A DNA stretch of 64,000 bases, taken from the NCBI GenBank assembly GCA_028708845.1, contig JAQVXZ010000013.1:1-64000 (forward strand), written 5' to 3'. How positions within the stretch are numbered: the stretch's first letter is position 1; the number at the start of each line of letters is the position of its first letter. The notes below the pieces were generated by a model. It ran no database searches. It saw only the letters and a program-made list of their open reading frames with translations, and was not told the origin of the DNA. This stretch comes from Bacteroidales bacterium. Lineage in GTDB: Bacteria; Bacteroidota; Bacteroidia; Bacteroidales; P3. A program made the position numbers and the translations under genes. Positions 18,321 through 26,336 of this stretch are shown here, piece by piece.

Positions 18321-20018
18321 TTATTCGCTAATTTGTTTCATTACTCGTGCAGTATATTCTTTTTCAATAGTATCTGCCTTTTCAATTAAAGCTTGTCCCT
18401 TTGCAATAAGGTCATTAACAAAAGCCTTATCATCAAGTGAAGATGCATTAATCTTAACATTCATAAATGCTCCATAACAAGCAGCTCTTGCACAAAGAAT
18501 ACCAACTCCTGCATCTGTTACTGAATTAGGGTTTCCTGTTTCTACCATTGCTTGGCATATTTCAAATACTTCAAATGATTTGCAAAGTGTACGGTATGGT
18601 ATTTCTATTGCATATTTTGTTGCTTCTTGAATTGCATTTGTTCTGGCTGCTTTTTCTTCTTCAGTTTTCTTTGGTAAGCCAAAAGCATCCATTATTTTGT
18701 TGAAAGCATTTGTGTCTTCATCAACAAGGTGGATTAATTCGTCTTTTATGGCTTGTCCTTTTTCTGCTATTATTGAAAATTCTTCCCATCTTTCATCCCA
18801 ACCTGCTTTATGAGAGGAAAGATTAGCTACCATTGTTGCAAGTGAAGCTCCAAGAGAACCCATATAAGCTGCTATTGAACCACCACCAGGAGCTGGACTC
18901 TCAGATGCTGTTTCGTTAGCAAAATCAGCGCAAGTCATATCAACCAATTTCTTCTTTGTCTTGTCTTCAATTAAGTATTCAATAATCTTTTCTTCAGGGA
19001 TAAAAGGTTTTAAATCATCCAAGCCCATTGATTTGATTGCAATCTTAATAAGTTCTTTATCGTCAACTCCAAGTGAACGTTGTTGTTTTGCAAGATAATA
19101 CTTACCAGCATCTATAAGGGTTTTCTTAGGAACCACCCCAACAATTTCAACACCAGTAACTCTTATACCTCTTGCACCAGCTTTCTTACAAACTTCTTCA
19201 AAGCAAATATGAAGAGGTGTTTCTGAGATATTGGTAATATTCATAGAAACTTGAGCAATCTTATATTCATCAATAAACCAACCAATAGCCTTAGTTCCTT
19301 TCAATGTTCCAGGGATATTTATTGGATTACCATTCTCGTCCATTAATTTCTTTCCATTAGGTTTCCCTCCCTCTCTTGCAGGGCGACCTTTCTCTCTTAC
19401 GTCAAAAGCAATTGCATTAGCTCTACGTGTAGATGTAGTATTAAGGTTATAGTTAACTGCAATAAGGAAATCTCTTGCGGAAATTGCAGTAGCTCCTGAA
19501 ATTGCAACCTTATCAGTCCAAACACTTGGGCCAAAGCAAGGCTTCCAGTCTTCACTAGATATTCTATCTTTTAATCCTTCATATTCTCCTTGACGACAAT
19601 TAGCAAGGTTCCTTCTCTTAGGCTCAAGGGCTGCATTTTCATAAAGATAAACAGGGATTTCTAATTCCTCACCCACTCTTTTTCCTAGTTCTCTTGCATA
19701 CTCTGCCACTTCTTCCATGCTAATATTAGCAACAGGAACCAAAGGACAAACGTCAGTAGCACCAAAACGAGGGTGATCGCCATGGTGATGTCTCATATCA
19801 ATTAGCTCATTAGCTTTCTTTATTACTCTAAAAGCAGCTTCTACAACTTGCTTTGGTTCTCCCACAAATGTAATAACAGTTCTATTTGTTGTAGCACCTG
19901 GATCAACGTCTAATAATTTAACGCCTTCAACTTTCTCTATTTCATCAACTACTTGTTTGATGATATTTTGGTCACGTCCTTCACTAATATTAGGAACACA
20001 TTCAATTAATTGTTTCAT
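18321..20018 (-). CDS. ftcD: Bifunctional glutamate formimidoyltransferase / formimidoyltetrahydrofolate cyclodeaminase
   Basis: A fusion of two enzymes that link histidine breakdown to the folate pool. The N-terminal part (about residues 1-300, MKQLIECVPNISEGRD) is the formimidoyltransferase, which moves the formimino group from formiminoglutamate to tetrahydrofolate. The C-terminal part (about 345-560, ESPAPGGGSIAAYMG) is the cyclodeaminase, releasing ammonia and giving methenyl-THF. The reading frame is open 27 codons further upstream, but the start is placed at the ATG at 20018 because the family begins at MKQLIECVPNISEG. The fused form of ~565 residues resembles that of animals and many Bacteroidales. 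No other hut genes are in the window. The gene is followed closely by crcB. Confidence 0.95.
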   Translation of the reverse strand: MKQLIECVPNISEGRDQNIIKQVVDEIEKVEGVKLLDVDPGATTNRTVITFVGEPKQVVEAAFRVIKKANELIDMRHHHGDHPRFGATDVCPLVPVANISMEEVAEYARELGKRVGEELEIPVYLYENAALEPKRRNLANCRQGEYEGLKDRISSEDWKPCFGPSVWTDKVAISGATAISARDFLIAVNYNLNTTSTRRANAIAFDVREKGRPAREGGKPNGKKLMDENGNPINIPGTLKGTKAIGWFIDEYKIAQVSMNITNISETPLHICFEEVCKKAGARGIRVTGVEIVGVVPKKTLIDAGKYYLAKQQRSLGVDDKELIKIAIKSMGLDDLKPFIPEEKIIEYLIEDKTKKKLVDMTCADFANETASESPAPGGGSIAAYMGSLGASLATMVANLSSHKAGWDERWEEFSIIAEKGQAIKDELIHLVDEDTNAFNKIMDAFGLPKKTEEEKAARTNAIQEATKYAIEIPYRTLCKSFEVFEICQAMVETGNPNSVTDAGVGILCARAACYGAFMNVKINASSLDDKAFVNDLIAKGQALIEKADTIEKEYTARVMKQISE

Positions 20019-20152
20019 AATGATATATTTCTTTCTTAATAATTTCTTAATCTTTTCTTTGTTATTTATACTCAAAAAGGCATAGCTAACAATTTGCAAA
20101 GGTCTGCAAAATAAATGATATGGGAGCAGTTTGCTATATCAATTTAGCTTTT

Positions 20153-20992
20153 TTAATAGTATCTTACAATATCAATAAGCCTAACTCCATCTAACCAAAC
20201 AGCAATGCAACCAACAACTCCGTTATCTCCTTTTTTGATTATTGGCTGAAGAGTCTTGTCATCAACTATTTCAAAATATTCTAATTCAAAGTCTTTGACA
20301 AGTTTAAACTCATTAACAACAAAGCTTTTGATTTGAGATATAGATACATCATTTTTCATTGAAGAGGATTTCTTAAGAATCTGATGAATCCTTGGAGCTA
20401 TCTCTCTTGCCTTCTCGCTTAATCTAACATTTCTTGAACTAATTGCTAAGCCATCTTCTTCTCTAACAATAGGGCAAGCAACAATTTCAACAGGAGAGTT
20501 TAGCTGTGAAACCATATCTTTGATTATTGCTAGTTGCTGATAGTCTTTTTCTCCAAAATATGCTTTATGAGGTCTTACCCAATCAAATAATCTGCTAACA
20601 ATAATTGCAACCCCATTAAAATGTCCTGGCCTTTGAGCTCCCTCCATAACCTCTTCCAGCTTTCCAAATGAAAAGCTTTCCTTTGCTTCTTCAGGATAAA
20701 CTTCTTCAGCTAATGGGCAAAACAAAACATCACATCCATTTTCTTCTAAAAGTTTTCTATCTCTTTCAATATCGCGAGGGTACTTCATTAAATCTTCCTT
20801 GTTATTGAACTGGATAGGATTAACAAAAACACTGCATACAATAATATCATTTTCTTTCCTTGCCGTTTCAATTAACGAAATATGACCACTATGCAATGCT
20901 CCCATTGTTGGAACTAATCCAATAGATTTCCCTTCTTGTCTTATGTTTTCAATATACTCTGATAACTCATATATATGTTCAATTGTTCTCAT
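20153..20992 (-). CDS. panC: Pantoate-beta-alanine ligase
   Basis: Condenses pantoate and beta-alanine with ATP to make pantothenate, on the route to coenzyme A. The nucleotide-binding HxGH motif is in TMGALHSGHISLI near residue 30. FGEKDYQQL and SSRNVRLS are the other conserved family blocks. The length of 279 residues is normal. The start codon is 26 bp after the stop codon of a small PF04020-type membrane protein, suggesting an operon driven from near 21570. panB and panD are not nearby. Confidence 0.95.
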   Translation of the reverse strand: MRTIEHIYELSEYIENIRQEGKSIGLVPTMGALHSGHISLIETARKENDIIVCSVFVNPIQFNNKEDLMKYPRDIERDRKLLEENGCDVLFCPLAEEVYPEEAKESFSFGKLEEVMEGAQRPGHFNGVAIIVSRLFDWVRPHKAYFGEKDYQQLAIIKDMVSQLNSPVEIVACPIVREEDGLAISSRNVRLSEKAREIAPRIHQILKKSSSMKNDVSISQIKSFVVNEFKLVKDFELEYFEIVDDKTLQPIIKKGDNGVVGCIAVWLDGVRLIDIVRYY

Positions 20993-21018
20993 ATTGATTT
21001 CTTTGGTTTTTTTGTAAA

Positions 21019-21543
21019 TTACTCGTCATCTTTATCTTCTTTATCTTCTTCTGTTACATCTTCGTAATCAGTAAATCCAACCTTTTCTTCGTAATCAATT
21101 CTATTTTCACCTTGGTTCTTGAAAGTGTTTTCAAATTGTTTCTTAGCCTGATGCAACTTGATTAATATATCAATCACAAAGCTAAAAAAGGTTATAAGAA
21201 TACTAAAAACAACTGCATCAAAAAACTTCTCAACCACAAAGCCTGCACCAAGAATAAGGCTTGTAATATAAACTATTAAAGCATTAATTACTAAGTTGAA
21301 AAGACCCAGGGTTGAAACAATCAAGGGGAGTGATAATAATACTAATATAGGTTTGAGGAAAGCATTAAGAAGACTGATAATTATTGCAGCTAAGAGGGCG
21401 TAACCAATATTCTCTACTATTGCAAGAGAAAACAATTGGCAAGTGATGAAGATTGATATTGTCATTATCAATGTCTTAACCCAAAACCTTTGGCTATTTA
21501 TTGGAGGGTTGTCGTTAGAGAAATTCATATTAATATTTGCCAT
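21019..21543 (-). CDS. PF04020-type (YvlD/phage holin-like) four-helix membrane protein
   Basis: 174 residues with four hydrophobic helices in about residues 20-130, with the family pattern LLAAIIISLLNAFLKPIL and LLSLPLIVSTLGLFNLVINA. The N-terminal 20 residues are polar. The C-terminus is a very acidic tail (many Asp and Glu after residue 145, ending EDKEDKDDE), which is longer than in the core family. The role of this family is not established; despite the holin-like label it is a chromosomal housekeeping gene here. It heads the panC operon. Confidence 0.75.
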   Translation of the reverse strand: MANINMNFSNDNPPINSQRFWVKTLIMTISIFITCQLFSLAIVENIGYALLAAIIISLLNAFLKPILVLLSLPLIVSTLGLFNLVINALIVYITSLILGAGFVVEKFFDAVVFSILITFFSFVIDILIKLHQAKKQFENTFKNQGENRIDYEEKVGFTDYEDVTEEDKEDKDDE

Positions 21544-21566
21544 CTTTATCTATTTAAATTAGCCTG

Positions 21567-21574
21567 CAAATATA
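21567..21574 (-). promoter_or_regulatory. Bacteroidota -7 motif for the holin-like/panC operon
   Basis: The minus strand reads TATATTTG, a perfect TAnnTTTG, 24 bases ahead of the ATG at 21543. It is divergent from and only 19 bases away from the duplicated hydF-type promoter at 21594-21601. Confidence 0.5.
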
Positions 21575-21575
21575 C

Positions 21576-21665
21576 TAATAAAAAATTAATGTGTAAGTTT
21601 GCAAAAATATTTAGTTATGAACAAGCCAAGAGAAACAAAGCCACATATTGGAGTATTTGGTAGAT
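21576..21665 (+). repeat. Duplicate of the hydF promoter and 5' end (copy 1)
   Basis: About 90 bp match 22145-22236 with a handful of differences: two missing A's in the A-run, one missing A before AGTTATG, and two substitutions. The duplicated segment runs from the AT-rich upstream sequence through the promoter box, leader, ATG and the first 16 codons of hydF, and then stops matching. Confidence 0.85.
21594..21601 (+). promoter_or_regulatory. Duplicated hydF-type promoter box
   Basis: TAAGTTTG, a full match to TAnnTTTG and identical to the box at 22163-22170 ahead of hydF. It would drive the 33-codon hydF-derived ORF and the 107-residue membrane protein. Confidence 0.55.
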
Positions 21666-21718
21666 TAAAAATAAGTTTATATGTTTGCATATGTAATGTA
21701 TTCTTAAAGCTTAAGTAA
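21617..21718 (+). pseudogene. Truncated hydF 5' copy (33-codon ORF), leader to the next gene
   Basis: It starts MNKPRETKPHIGVFGR, identical to the first 16 residues of HydF at 22188, then diverges just before the P-loop cysteine and asparagine (RCNVGK in HydF) and runs on for 17 unrelated hydrophobic residues to TAA. It contains no functional GTPase. Its stop codon is one base from the ATG of the 107-residue gene (TAA, T, ATG), so it may act as a translationally coupled leader. Confidence 0.75.
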
Positions 21719-21719
21719 T

Positions 21720-22043
21720 ATGGTAACAATGTGGATAATAATAAGTATGGTATTTCTTGTGTTTTGGACAATATTAGGGATACAAACCTACAAATCATAC
21801 ATTAAAAGCAAGGTCAGTAAGGAAAAGATAATTAAAAGTAAAAAACGCTATTTGATACTTTTAATTATTACTGCCATTATTATGATTGTTGTTGCCGTAT
21901 GTTCATATATTGATTTTTCTGTGCAAGACCTTTCTTTACTTTCTATTACTTCTCAATTCTTATTTATGTTTTTAAATATGTATGTAGCAAATATCAGATT
22001 CCTTCATTATATTGAAGACAATCAAGAGGGTACTACTATATGA
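21720..22043 (+). CDS. Small hypothetical membrane protein (107 aa)
   Basis: Not recognised as a named family. Three hydrophobic helices are visible: residues ~3-20 (MWIIISMVFLVFWTILGI), ~44-64 (YLILLIITAIIMIVVAV) and ~75-95 (ITSQFLFMFLNMY). A lysine-rich segment lies between helices 1 and 2 (SKVSKEKIIKSKKR). The gene sits between a truncated hydF copy and intact hydF, uses the duplicated hydF promoter, and ends in its own hairpin terminator, so it looks like an independent expressed unit. The ATG at 21720 directly follows the leader stop codon; a second in-frame ATG is at residue 4. Confidence 0.55.
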   Translation: MVTMWIIISMVFLVFWTILGIQTYKSYIKSKVSKEKIIKSKKRYLILLIITAIIMIVVAVCSYIDFSVQDLSLLSITSQFLFMFLNMYVANIRFLHYIEDNQEGTTI

Positions 22044-22070
22044 AATTAGATTATTGATTAAAATTTATAG

Positions 22071-22114
22071 AAAGAGATTGTAGGAATAATATTTCAATAC
22101 AATCTCTTTTTCTT
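22071..22114 (+). terminator. Rho-independent terminator after the 107-aa gene
   Basis: A stem with arms AAAGAGATTGTA and TACAATCTCTTT, then a T-rich run, starts 28 bases after the stop codon. It isolates the upstream unit from the hydF promoter. Confidence 0.8.
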
Positions 22115-22162
22115 TATTGCTCTTTTTATTTTGTGGCATAAGAGTAATAAAAAATTAATGTG

Positions 22163-22170
22163 TAAGTTTG
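22163..22170 (+). promoter_or_regulatory. hydF promoter box
   Basis: TAAGTTTG matches TAnnTTTG and lies 17 bases before the hydF ATG. The same box is duplicated at 21594-21601. Confidence 0.6.
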
Positions 22171-22187
22171 CAAAAAAATATTAAGTT

Positions 22188-23393
22188 ATGAACAAGCCAA
22201 GAGAAACAAAACCACATATTGGAGTATTTGGAAGATGTAATGTTGGGAAAAGTACTTTAATTAACAAGCTTGTAGGACAAGAAATTTCAATTGTAAGTTC
22301 TCAAGCAGGCACAACAACCGACACTGTCAAGAAATCAATGGAGATTAAAGGTATTGGAGCTGTTGTTCTTATAGATACCGCAGGAATTGATGACAAGTCC
22401 GCATTAGGAAAGAAGAGAATAGAAAAATCACTAGAGATTTTCGCCCAAATAGACCTTGCACTAATAACATTTAATAATGATTTCGGTGAGGAAGAAGACA
22501 AATTAATTGGAGAATGCAAGAAGTTTAATCTCCCTTATGTCTTGATATACACAAAGAGCGACTTGTCTCCAATAAGAAGAGACCTCAAAGCAACAATTGA
22601 AAAGAAGTATAAGAAAAAGATAGTTGAGTTTGCTCACGATAATCCAAAAACAACAGCAGCTCTTACAAAGAAAATAGTAGAAACAATCCCTCCAAGAGCT
22701 TATCAGAAAAAAGGAATATTAGGCGGACTTATTAAGAAAAACGATGTAGTCCTACTAGTAACACCAATTGATAGTGCAGCACCAGAGGGAAGACTTATTT
22801 TGCCTCAAGTCCAACTTATAAGAGATGTCTTAGATAACGATGCAATAACAATCGTTGTTAAGGAAACAGAGCTTGAATATGTATTAAAGAATGTTTATAC
22901 TAAGCCTGATTTGGTTATTGCTGATAGCCAAGTTTTCGATTTTGTGAATAAGGTTGTTGATGATAAGATACTACTAACAAGTTTCTCCATTGTTTTGGCA
23001 AGACTCAAGGGTGCATTTGATGAATATGTTAAGGGCACACCAAAGCTTGATAGTTTGAAAGATGGAGATAGGATTCTTATGTTAGAGTCTTGTGCCCACC
23101 AACCAACTTGTGAAGATATAGGTAGGGTTAAGCTACCAAAACTAATAACAAATTACACTAAGAAAAAGCTTGAATTTGAAATTGCATCAGGACTTACCCC
23201 TTTTCCACGCCCAATTACAGATTATGCAATGGTTATTCAATGTGGTGGATGTGTTGCAACAGAAAAACAATTAAAAAGTAGGCTACTAACAATCATTCAA
23301 GCACAGGTTCCTATCTCTAATTATGGAATTGCAATAGCTTATATGAATGGTATATTTAAAAGAGCTACAAAGATGTTTGCTGAAAAAGCATAG
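22188..23393 (+). CDS. hydF: [FeFe]-hydrogenase H-cluster maturation GTPase HydF
   Basis: HydF is the scaffold and GTPase on which the 2Fe subcluster of [FeFe]-hydrogenase is built before delivery to HydA. The N-terminal Era-like GTPase domain has GRCNVGKSTL (P-loop, residue ~15), the switch region TTTDTV and DTAG (residue ~63). The C-terminal cluster-binding domain has the cysteines in ESCAHQPTCEDIGR and QCGGC, with the usual spacing of about 50 residues. At 401 residues it is full length. hydA, hydE and hydG are not in the window, although Fe-S and P-loop genes lie 18 kb downstream. Downstream, a lipoprotein gene follows after 61 bp with its own promoter-like box. Confidence 0.95.
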   Translation: MNKPRETKPHIGVFGRCNVGKSTLINKLVGQEISIVSSQAGTTTDTVKKSMEIKGIGAVVLIDTAGIDDKSALGKKRIEKSLEIFAQIDLALITFNNDFGEEEDKLIGECKKFNLPYVLIYTKSDLSPIRRDLKATIEKKYKKKIVEFAHDNPKTTAALTKKIVETIPPRAYQKKGILGGLIKKNDVVLLVTPIDSAAPEGRLILPQVQLIRDVLDNDAITIVVKETELEYVLKNVYTKPDLVIADSQVFDFVNKVVDDKILLTSFSIVLARLKGAFDEYVKGTPKLDSLKDGDRILMLESCAHQPTCEDIGRVKLPKLITNYTKKKLEFEIASGLTPFPRPITDYAMVIQCGGCVATEKQLKSRLLTIIQAQVPISNYGIAIAYMNGIFKRATKMFAEKA

Positions 23394-23421
23394 AGCTAGT
23401 TCTTATTATAAAATAAATTAT

Positions 23422-23429
23422 TACCTTTG
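23422..23429 (+). promoter_or_regulatory. Promoter box ahead of the lipoprotein pair
   Basis: TACCTTTG, a full match to TAnnTTTG, 25 bases before the ATG at 23455 and just after the hydF stop codon. Confidence 0.5.
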
Positions 23430-23454
23430 GACATTGAATTATAACGGTTTTTAT

Positions 23455-23796
23455 ATGAAGAAACTTTTTTTTATTATTATTAGCATTTTGTTTTTGTCCT
23501 CTTGTTCCAATGAGTTATATAAGTATTACGATTACGATAATCTTTTATATGCTTATAGCACAACAGATTTTTCTGAAAAGGAGATGAAGAGGTTTTCAAG
23601 AAAATACACCAAGATAGTTGATTCACCAAAAGGTAAACGCAAACTCCCACCTCCGGGGGCTTGTGCTGAATATGGTTATCTTCTTTATTTACAAGGAAAA
23701 ACCGTAGAAGCAAAAGAATATCTTATTAAGGAAGCAGTTATATACCCTGAATCTCAAACCTATATTGACGCACTTATAAAAACTCTTGAACTATGA
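23455..23796 (+). CDS. DUF4810-type lipoprotein (113 aa)
   Basis: A small outer-membrane or periplasmic lipoprotein. The signal peptide MKKLFFIIISILFLSSC ends in a lipobox cysteine at residue 17. The mature part is rich in tyrosine (ELYKYYDYDNLLYAYS) and ends in a TPR-like helix pair (CAEYGYLLYLQGKTVEAKEYL), which fits DUF4810. The reading frame is open further upstream into hydF, but the ATG at 23455 is chosen because of the signal peptide and the promoter box. The stop overlaps the next ATG by 4 bp (ATGA), so the two lipoproteins are translated together. In Neisseria and others DUF4810 and DUF799 genes are found with a CsgG-like lipoprotein gene; no such gene is seen here. Confidence 0.7.
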   Translation: MKKLFFIIISILFLSSCSNELYKYYDYDNLLYAYSTTDFSEKEMKRFSRKYTKIVDSPKGKRKLPPPGACAEYGYLLYLQGKTVEAKEYLIKEAVIYPESQTYIDALIKTLEL

Positions 23797-24692
23797 AAAA
23801 AGCATTATTATTAATATCAATAGTATTTCTTTTTATAAGTTGTGATGTTGCAAAAAAGATAATCGACAAGAACATGCCCGAAGATGTAGACCAAACTGAG
23901 GATGTTATTGCCGAGATAACTGGGGAAAAGAAAGAAGTAATAATAGATACAAATATTACTCTTTTGTCCAAGAAAGAAATAAAGAAAATAAAGAAAGAGA
24001 GAGAAAAAGAGGATAAGATTGCAAGAGGCGACACCCTTAGCTTTATAAAAAAGAAATACTACCATTTCTTCCCAAAAAGAGTTGATAGGATTATTTCTTA
24101 TCCTAAGATGTATTCTGAAAAACCAAAATCAATACTACTTATTTATCCATGGAATCGTTCTAAAAATGATTATGCATCTGAGATGTATCTTATAAACATT
24201 TCAAAAGAGCTATCCCAAAGAGGTTATTATGTTATTCCAACAATGATGACACTCAACAAACATAAGAAAGACACAATGTTCTCTTCTCAATACGTTAAAC
24301 CCAACGAGATAAGAAAATATAAAGAAGAATTTGGAGCAGATGCAGTAATGTTTGTAACAATCTATTCTCTAAGTAAGCCATGGTGGTCAACAAATATTAA
24401 CTCCGTTGCAGAATATGCCTTATTATCAACCACCTCAACAGACACTCTATTTTATCGAAGGGCAGACTTTAACTACGACAGCCCAATCCCTCCCTATAAA
24501 GTAAATAAGTCGAAAGATACTTATGAAATGGATCAAAGGACAATACCTCTTTTTGGAACCTGCTTTCAAATGCAAAGGTCAGTTTTTATGGACTTCCCTT
24601 ACGGACCCTATCATAAGAAATACTTAAAAGACCAAAAAAAGTTCTCCTATCAAAAAGAGATGAGATATAAGATTGATGCACGACCAAGTTAG
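23793..24692 (+). CDS. DUF799 (GNA1162-like) lipoprotein (299 aa)
   Basis: A lipoprotein with signal MKKALLLISIVFLFISC (cysteine at residue 17). A charged linker of ~70 residues follows, rich in Lys and Glu (KKEIKKIKKEREKEDK). The globular domain begins near residue 105 (PKSILLIYPWNRSKNDY) and includes EFGADAVMFVTIY, resembling DUF799 proteins, whose crystal structure shows a TolB-N-like fold. The extended charged N-terminal linker is unusual. It overlaps the DUF4810-type gene by 4 bp and is 7 bp from radA. It may be part of an envelope complex; the function of the family is not established. Confidence 0.7.
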   Translation: MKKALLLISIVFLFISCDVAKKIIDKNMPEDVDQTEDVIAEITGEKKEVIIDTNITLLSKKEIKKIKKEREKEDKIARGDTLSFIKKKYYHFFPKRVDRIISYPKMYSEKPKSILLIYPWNRSKNDYASEMYLINISKELSQRGYYVIPTMMTLNKHKKDTMFSSQYVKPNEIRKYKEEFGADAVMFVTIYSLSKPWWSTNINSVAEYALLSTTSTDTLFYRRADFNYDSPIPPYKVNKSKDTYEMDQRTIPLFGTCFQMQRSVFMDFPYGPYHKKYLKDQKKFSYQKEMRYKIDARPS

Positions 24693-24699
24693 AAGATAA

Positions 24700-26061
24700 A
24701 TGAAAGTTAAGACAGTTTTTTTTTGTAAGGAATGTGGAGCACAGTCTTCAAGTTGGATAGGAAAATGCCCTCAATGTGGTGCTTGGAACTCCTATGTTGA
24801 GGAAGTAGTACAAAGAGAAGGAGATAGTAAGTTCAATACTAAGAAAAACAAGTCCTCATCAAAGCCACAGCCAGTAAACGAAATAAGATTTTCCCAAGAA
24901 GAAAGGATAAATACTAAAGATATTGAGCTAAACAGAGTGCTGGGAGGAGGACTTGTAAAAGGCTCTGTTGTTTTGGTTGGAGGAGAACCAGGAATTGGGA
25001 AAAGTACTCTAATGCTTCAAGTTGCCCTTAACTGCAAAGGAAGAAAAATACTATACGTTAGTGGAGAGGAAAGCCTACAACAAATTAAGATGAGAGCAGA
25101 TAGGGTAGAGGGAGAGAACGAAGACTGCTTTATTTTAACCGAAACAAATATACAATCCATATTTCAACATGCCCAAGACCTCAAACCACAAATCATAGTC
25201 ATAGATTCAATACAAACAATTACCACAGACTCAATCGACTCATCGCCAGGTAGCATATCGCAAATAAGAGAATGTGCTGGGGAAATACAAATGTATGCCA
25301 AGAAAGAAGGAATTGCATTTTTCTTAGTAGGTCATATAACAAAAGATGGTGCAATAGCAGGGCCAAAAATCTTAGAACATATTGTTGATACAGTACTTCA
25401 ATTTGAGGGAAATAGACATTATGGCTACCGAATGCTACGTTCAGTAAAAAATCGTTTTGGTTCCACAAGCGAACTAGGAATTTACGAGATGCAATCCACA
25501 GGACTACGACAAGTAAATAACCCTTCCGAAATCCTCCTTTCACAAAGAGATGAAGCACTTAGCGGCACAGCCATAGCAGCCACAATGGAAGGAACTCGTC
25601 CAATCTTAATTGAAACCCAAGCCTTAGTTGCAAACTCCAATTATGGCACAGGACAAAGAACATCCACAGGATTTGACCTTCGTCGCCTTTCAATGCTACT
25701 TGCAGTCTTAGAGAAAAGAGGAGGCTTTAAGCTAATCAATAAAGACGTATTCTTAAATATAGCAGGGGGAATAAAAGTAGATGATCCAGCCATTGACCTT
25801 GCAGTCCTAGTTAGCATAATCTCATCTTCCGAAGACCTATCCATAAGTTCACAATATTGTTTTGCGGCCGAAACAGGCTTAAGCGGAGAGCTAAGACCAG
25901 TAACCAGAATTGACCAACGAATAGCCGAGGCTGACAAACTAGGTTTTGAGAAAATCTTTATTTCAAAATACAATACAAAAGGCTTAGACGCATCAAGATT
26001 TAAAATAGAAATCATCCCCTTAGCCAATGTCGAAGACGTCCTAAGGCATATCTTTGGATAA
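24700..26061 (+). CDS. radA: DNA repair protein RadA/Sms
   Basis: A RecA-like ATPase that promotes branch migration during recombination. The N-terminal C4 zinc finger is CKECGAQSSSWIGKCPQCGAW (shown in part; residues ~10-30). The Walker A motif is GGEPGIGKSTL near residue 100; the RadA-specific KNRFGST motif is near residue 249. The C-terminal half (from ~270) is a Lon-protease-like domain without the catalytic serine-lysine pair, as normal in RadA. The length of 453 is standard. It lies 7 bp after the DUF799 gene and ends in a convergent spacer with the 23-bp repeat array. Confidence 0.95.
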   Translation: MKVKTVFFCKECGAQSSSWIGKCPQCGAWNSYVEEVVQREGDSKFNTKKNKSSSKPQPVNEIRFSQEERINTKDIELNRVLGGGLVKGSVVLVGGEPGIGKSTLMLQVALNCKGRKILYVSGEESLQQIKMRADRVEGENEDCFILTETNIQSIFQHAQDLKPQIIVIDSIQTITTDSIDSSPGSISQIRECAGEIQMYAKKEGIAFFLVGHITKDGAIAGPKILEHIVDTVLQFEGNRHYGYRMLRSVKNRFGSTSELGIYEMQSTGLRQVNNPSEILLSQRDEALSGTAIAATMEGTRPILIETQALVANSNYGTGQRTSTGFDLRRLSMLLAVLEKRGGFKLINKDVFLNIAGGIKVDDPAIDLAVLVSIISSSEDLSISSQYCFAAETGLSGELRPVTRIDQRIAEADKLGFEKIFISKYNTKGLDASRFKIEIIPLANVEDVLRHIFG

Positions 26062-26160
26062 AATCTCTAATAAAATCATCAAAATCTCTATTTCAAACTC
26101 TTATTTCTTTGTCCTAAACTATTCTTCCTTTACACTGAACTTTTCTTTCTTTGTTTCAAA

Positions 26161-26280
26161 CTCACGACATACCCATGTCAGAGTCCCTCACATACCCATC
26201 TCAGGTATGCTCACATACCCATGTCACGGGTGCTGACATACCCATGTCACGAGGTGCGACATACCCATGTCACGAGATGG
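26161..26280. repeat. Five 23-bp tandem repeats (CATACCCATGTCACG core)
   Basis: The word CATACCC starts at 26168, 26191, 26214, 26237 and 26260, an exact 23-bp period. The consensus core is GACATACCCATGTCACG, in which GACAT and ATGTC form a short inverted repeat around ACCC. The first, fourth and fifth units are cleanest; the second has CATCTC for CATGTC. It lies in the convergent space between radA and the ABC permease operon. There are no unique spacers or leader, so it is not a CRISPR array. Confidence 0.85.
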
Positions 26281-26336
26281 GTTCTTTGATTCATTTCTTT
26301 GAGGCTTTGTTTCAGGACTTTAGAATAGCGAAAAAA

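Noticed and set aside
20019-20099. 27-residue N-terminal extension of FtcD-FchA
   Set aside because: The family starts at MKQLIECVPNISEG and the added residues look like translated spacer.
21019-21543. Prophage holin
   Set aside because: The fold resembles PF04020, but no phage genes are adjacent and the gene heads the panC operon.
23347-23454. 36-residue extension of the DUF4810-type lipoprotein into hydF
   Set aside because: It would destroy the lipoprotein signal peptide and starts inside hydF in another frame.
26161-26280. CRISPR array
   Set aside because: The 23-bp period leaves no room for unique spacers, units are nearly contiguous copies, and no cas genes are near.
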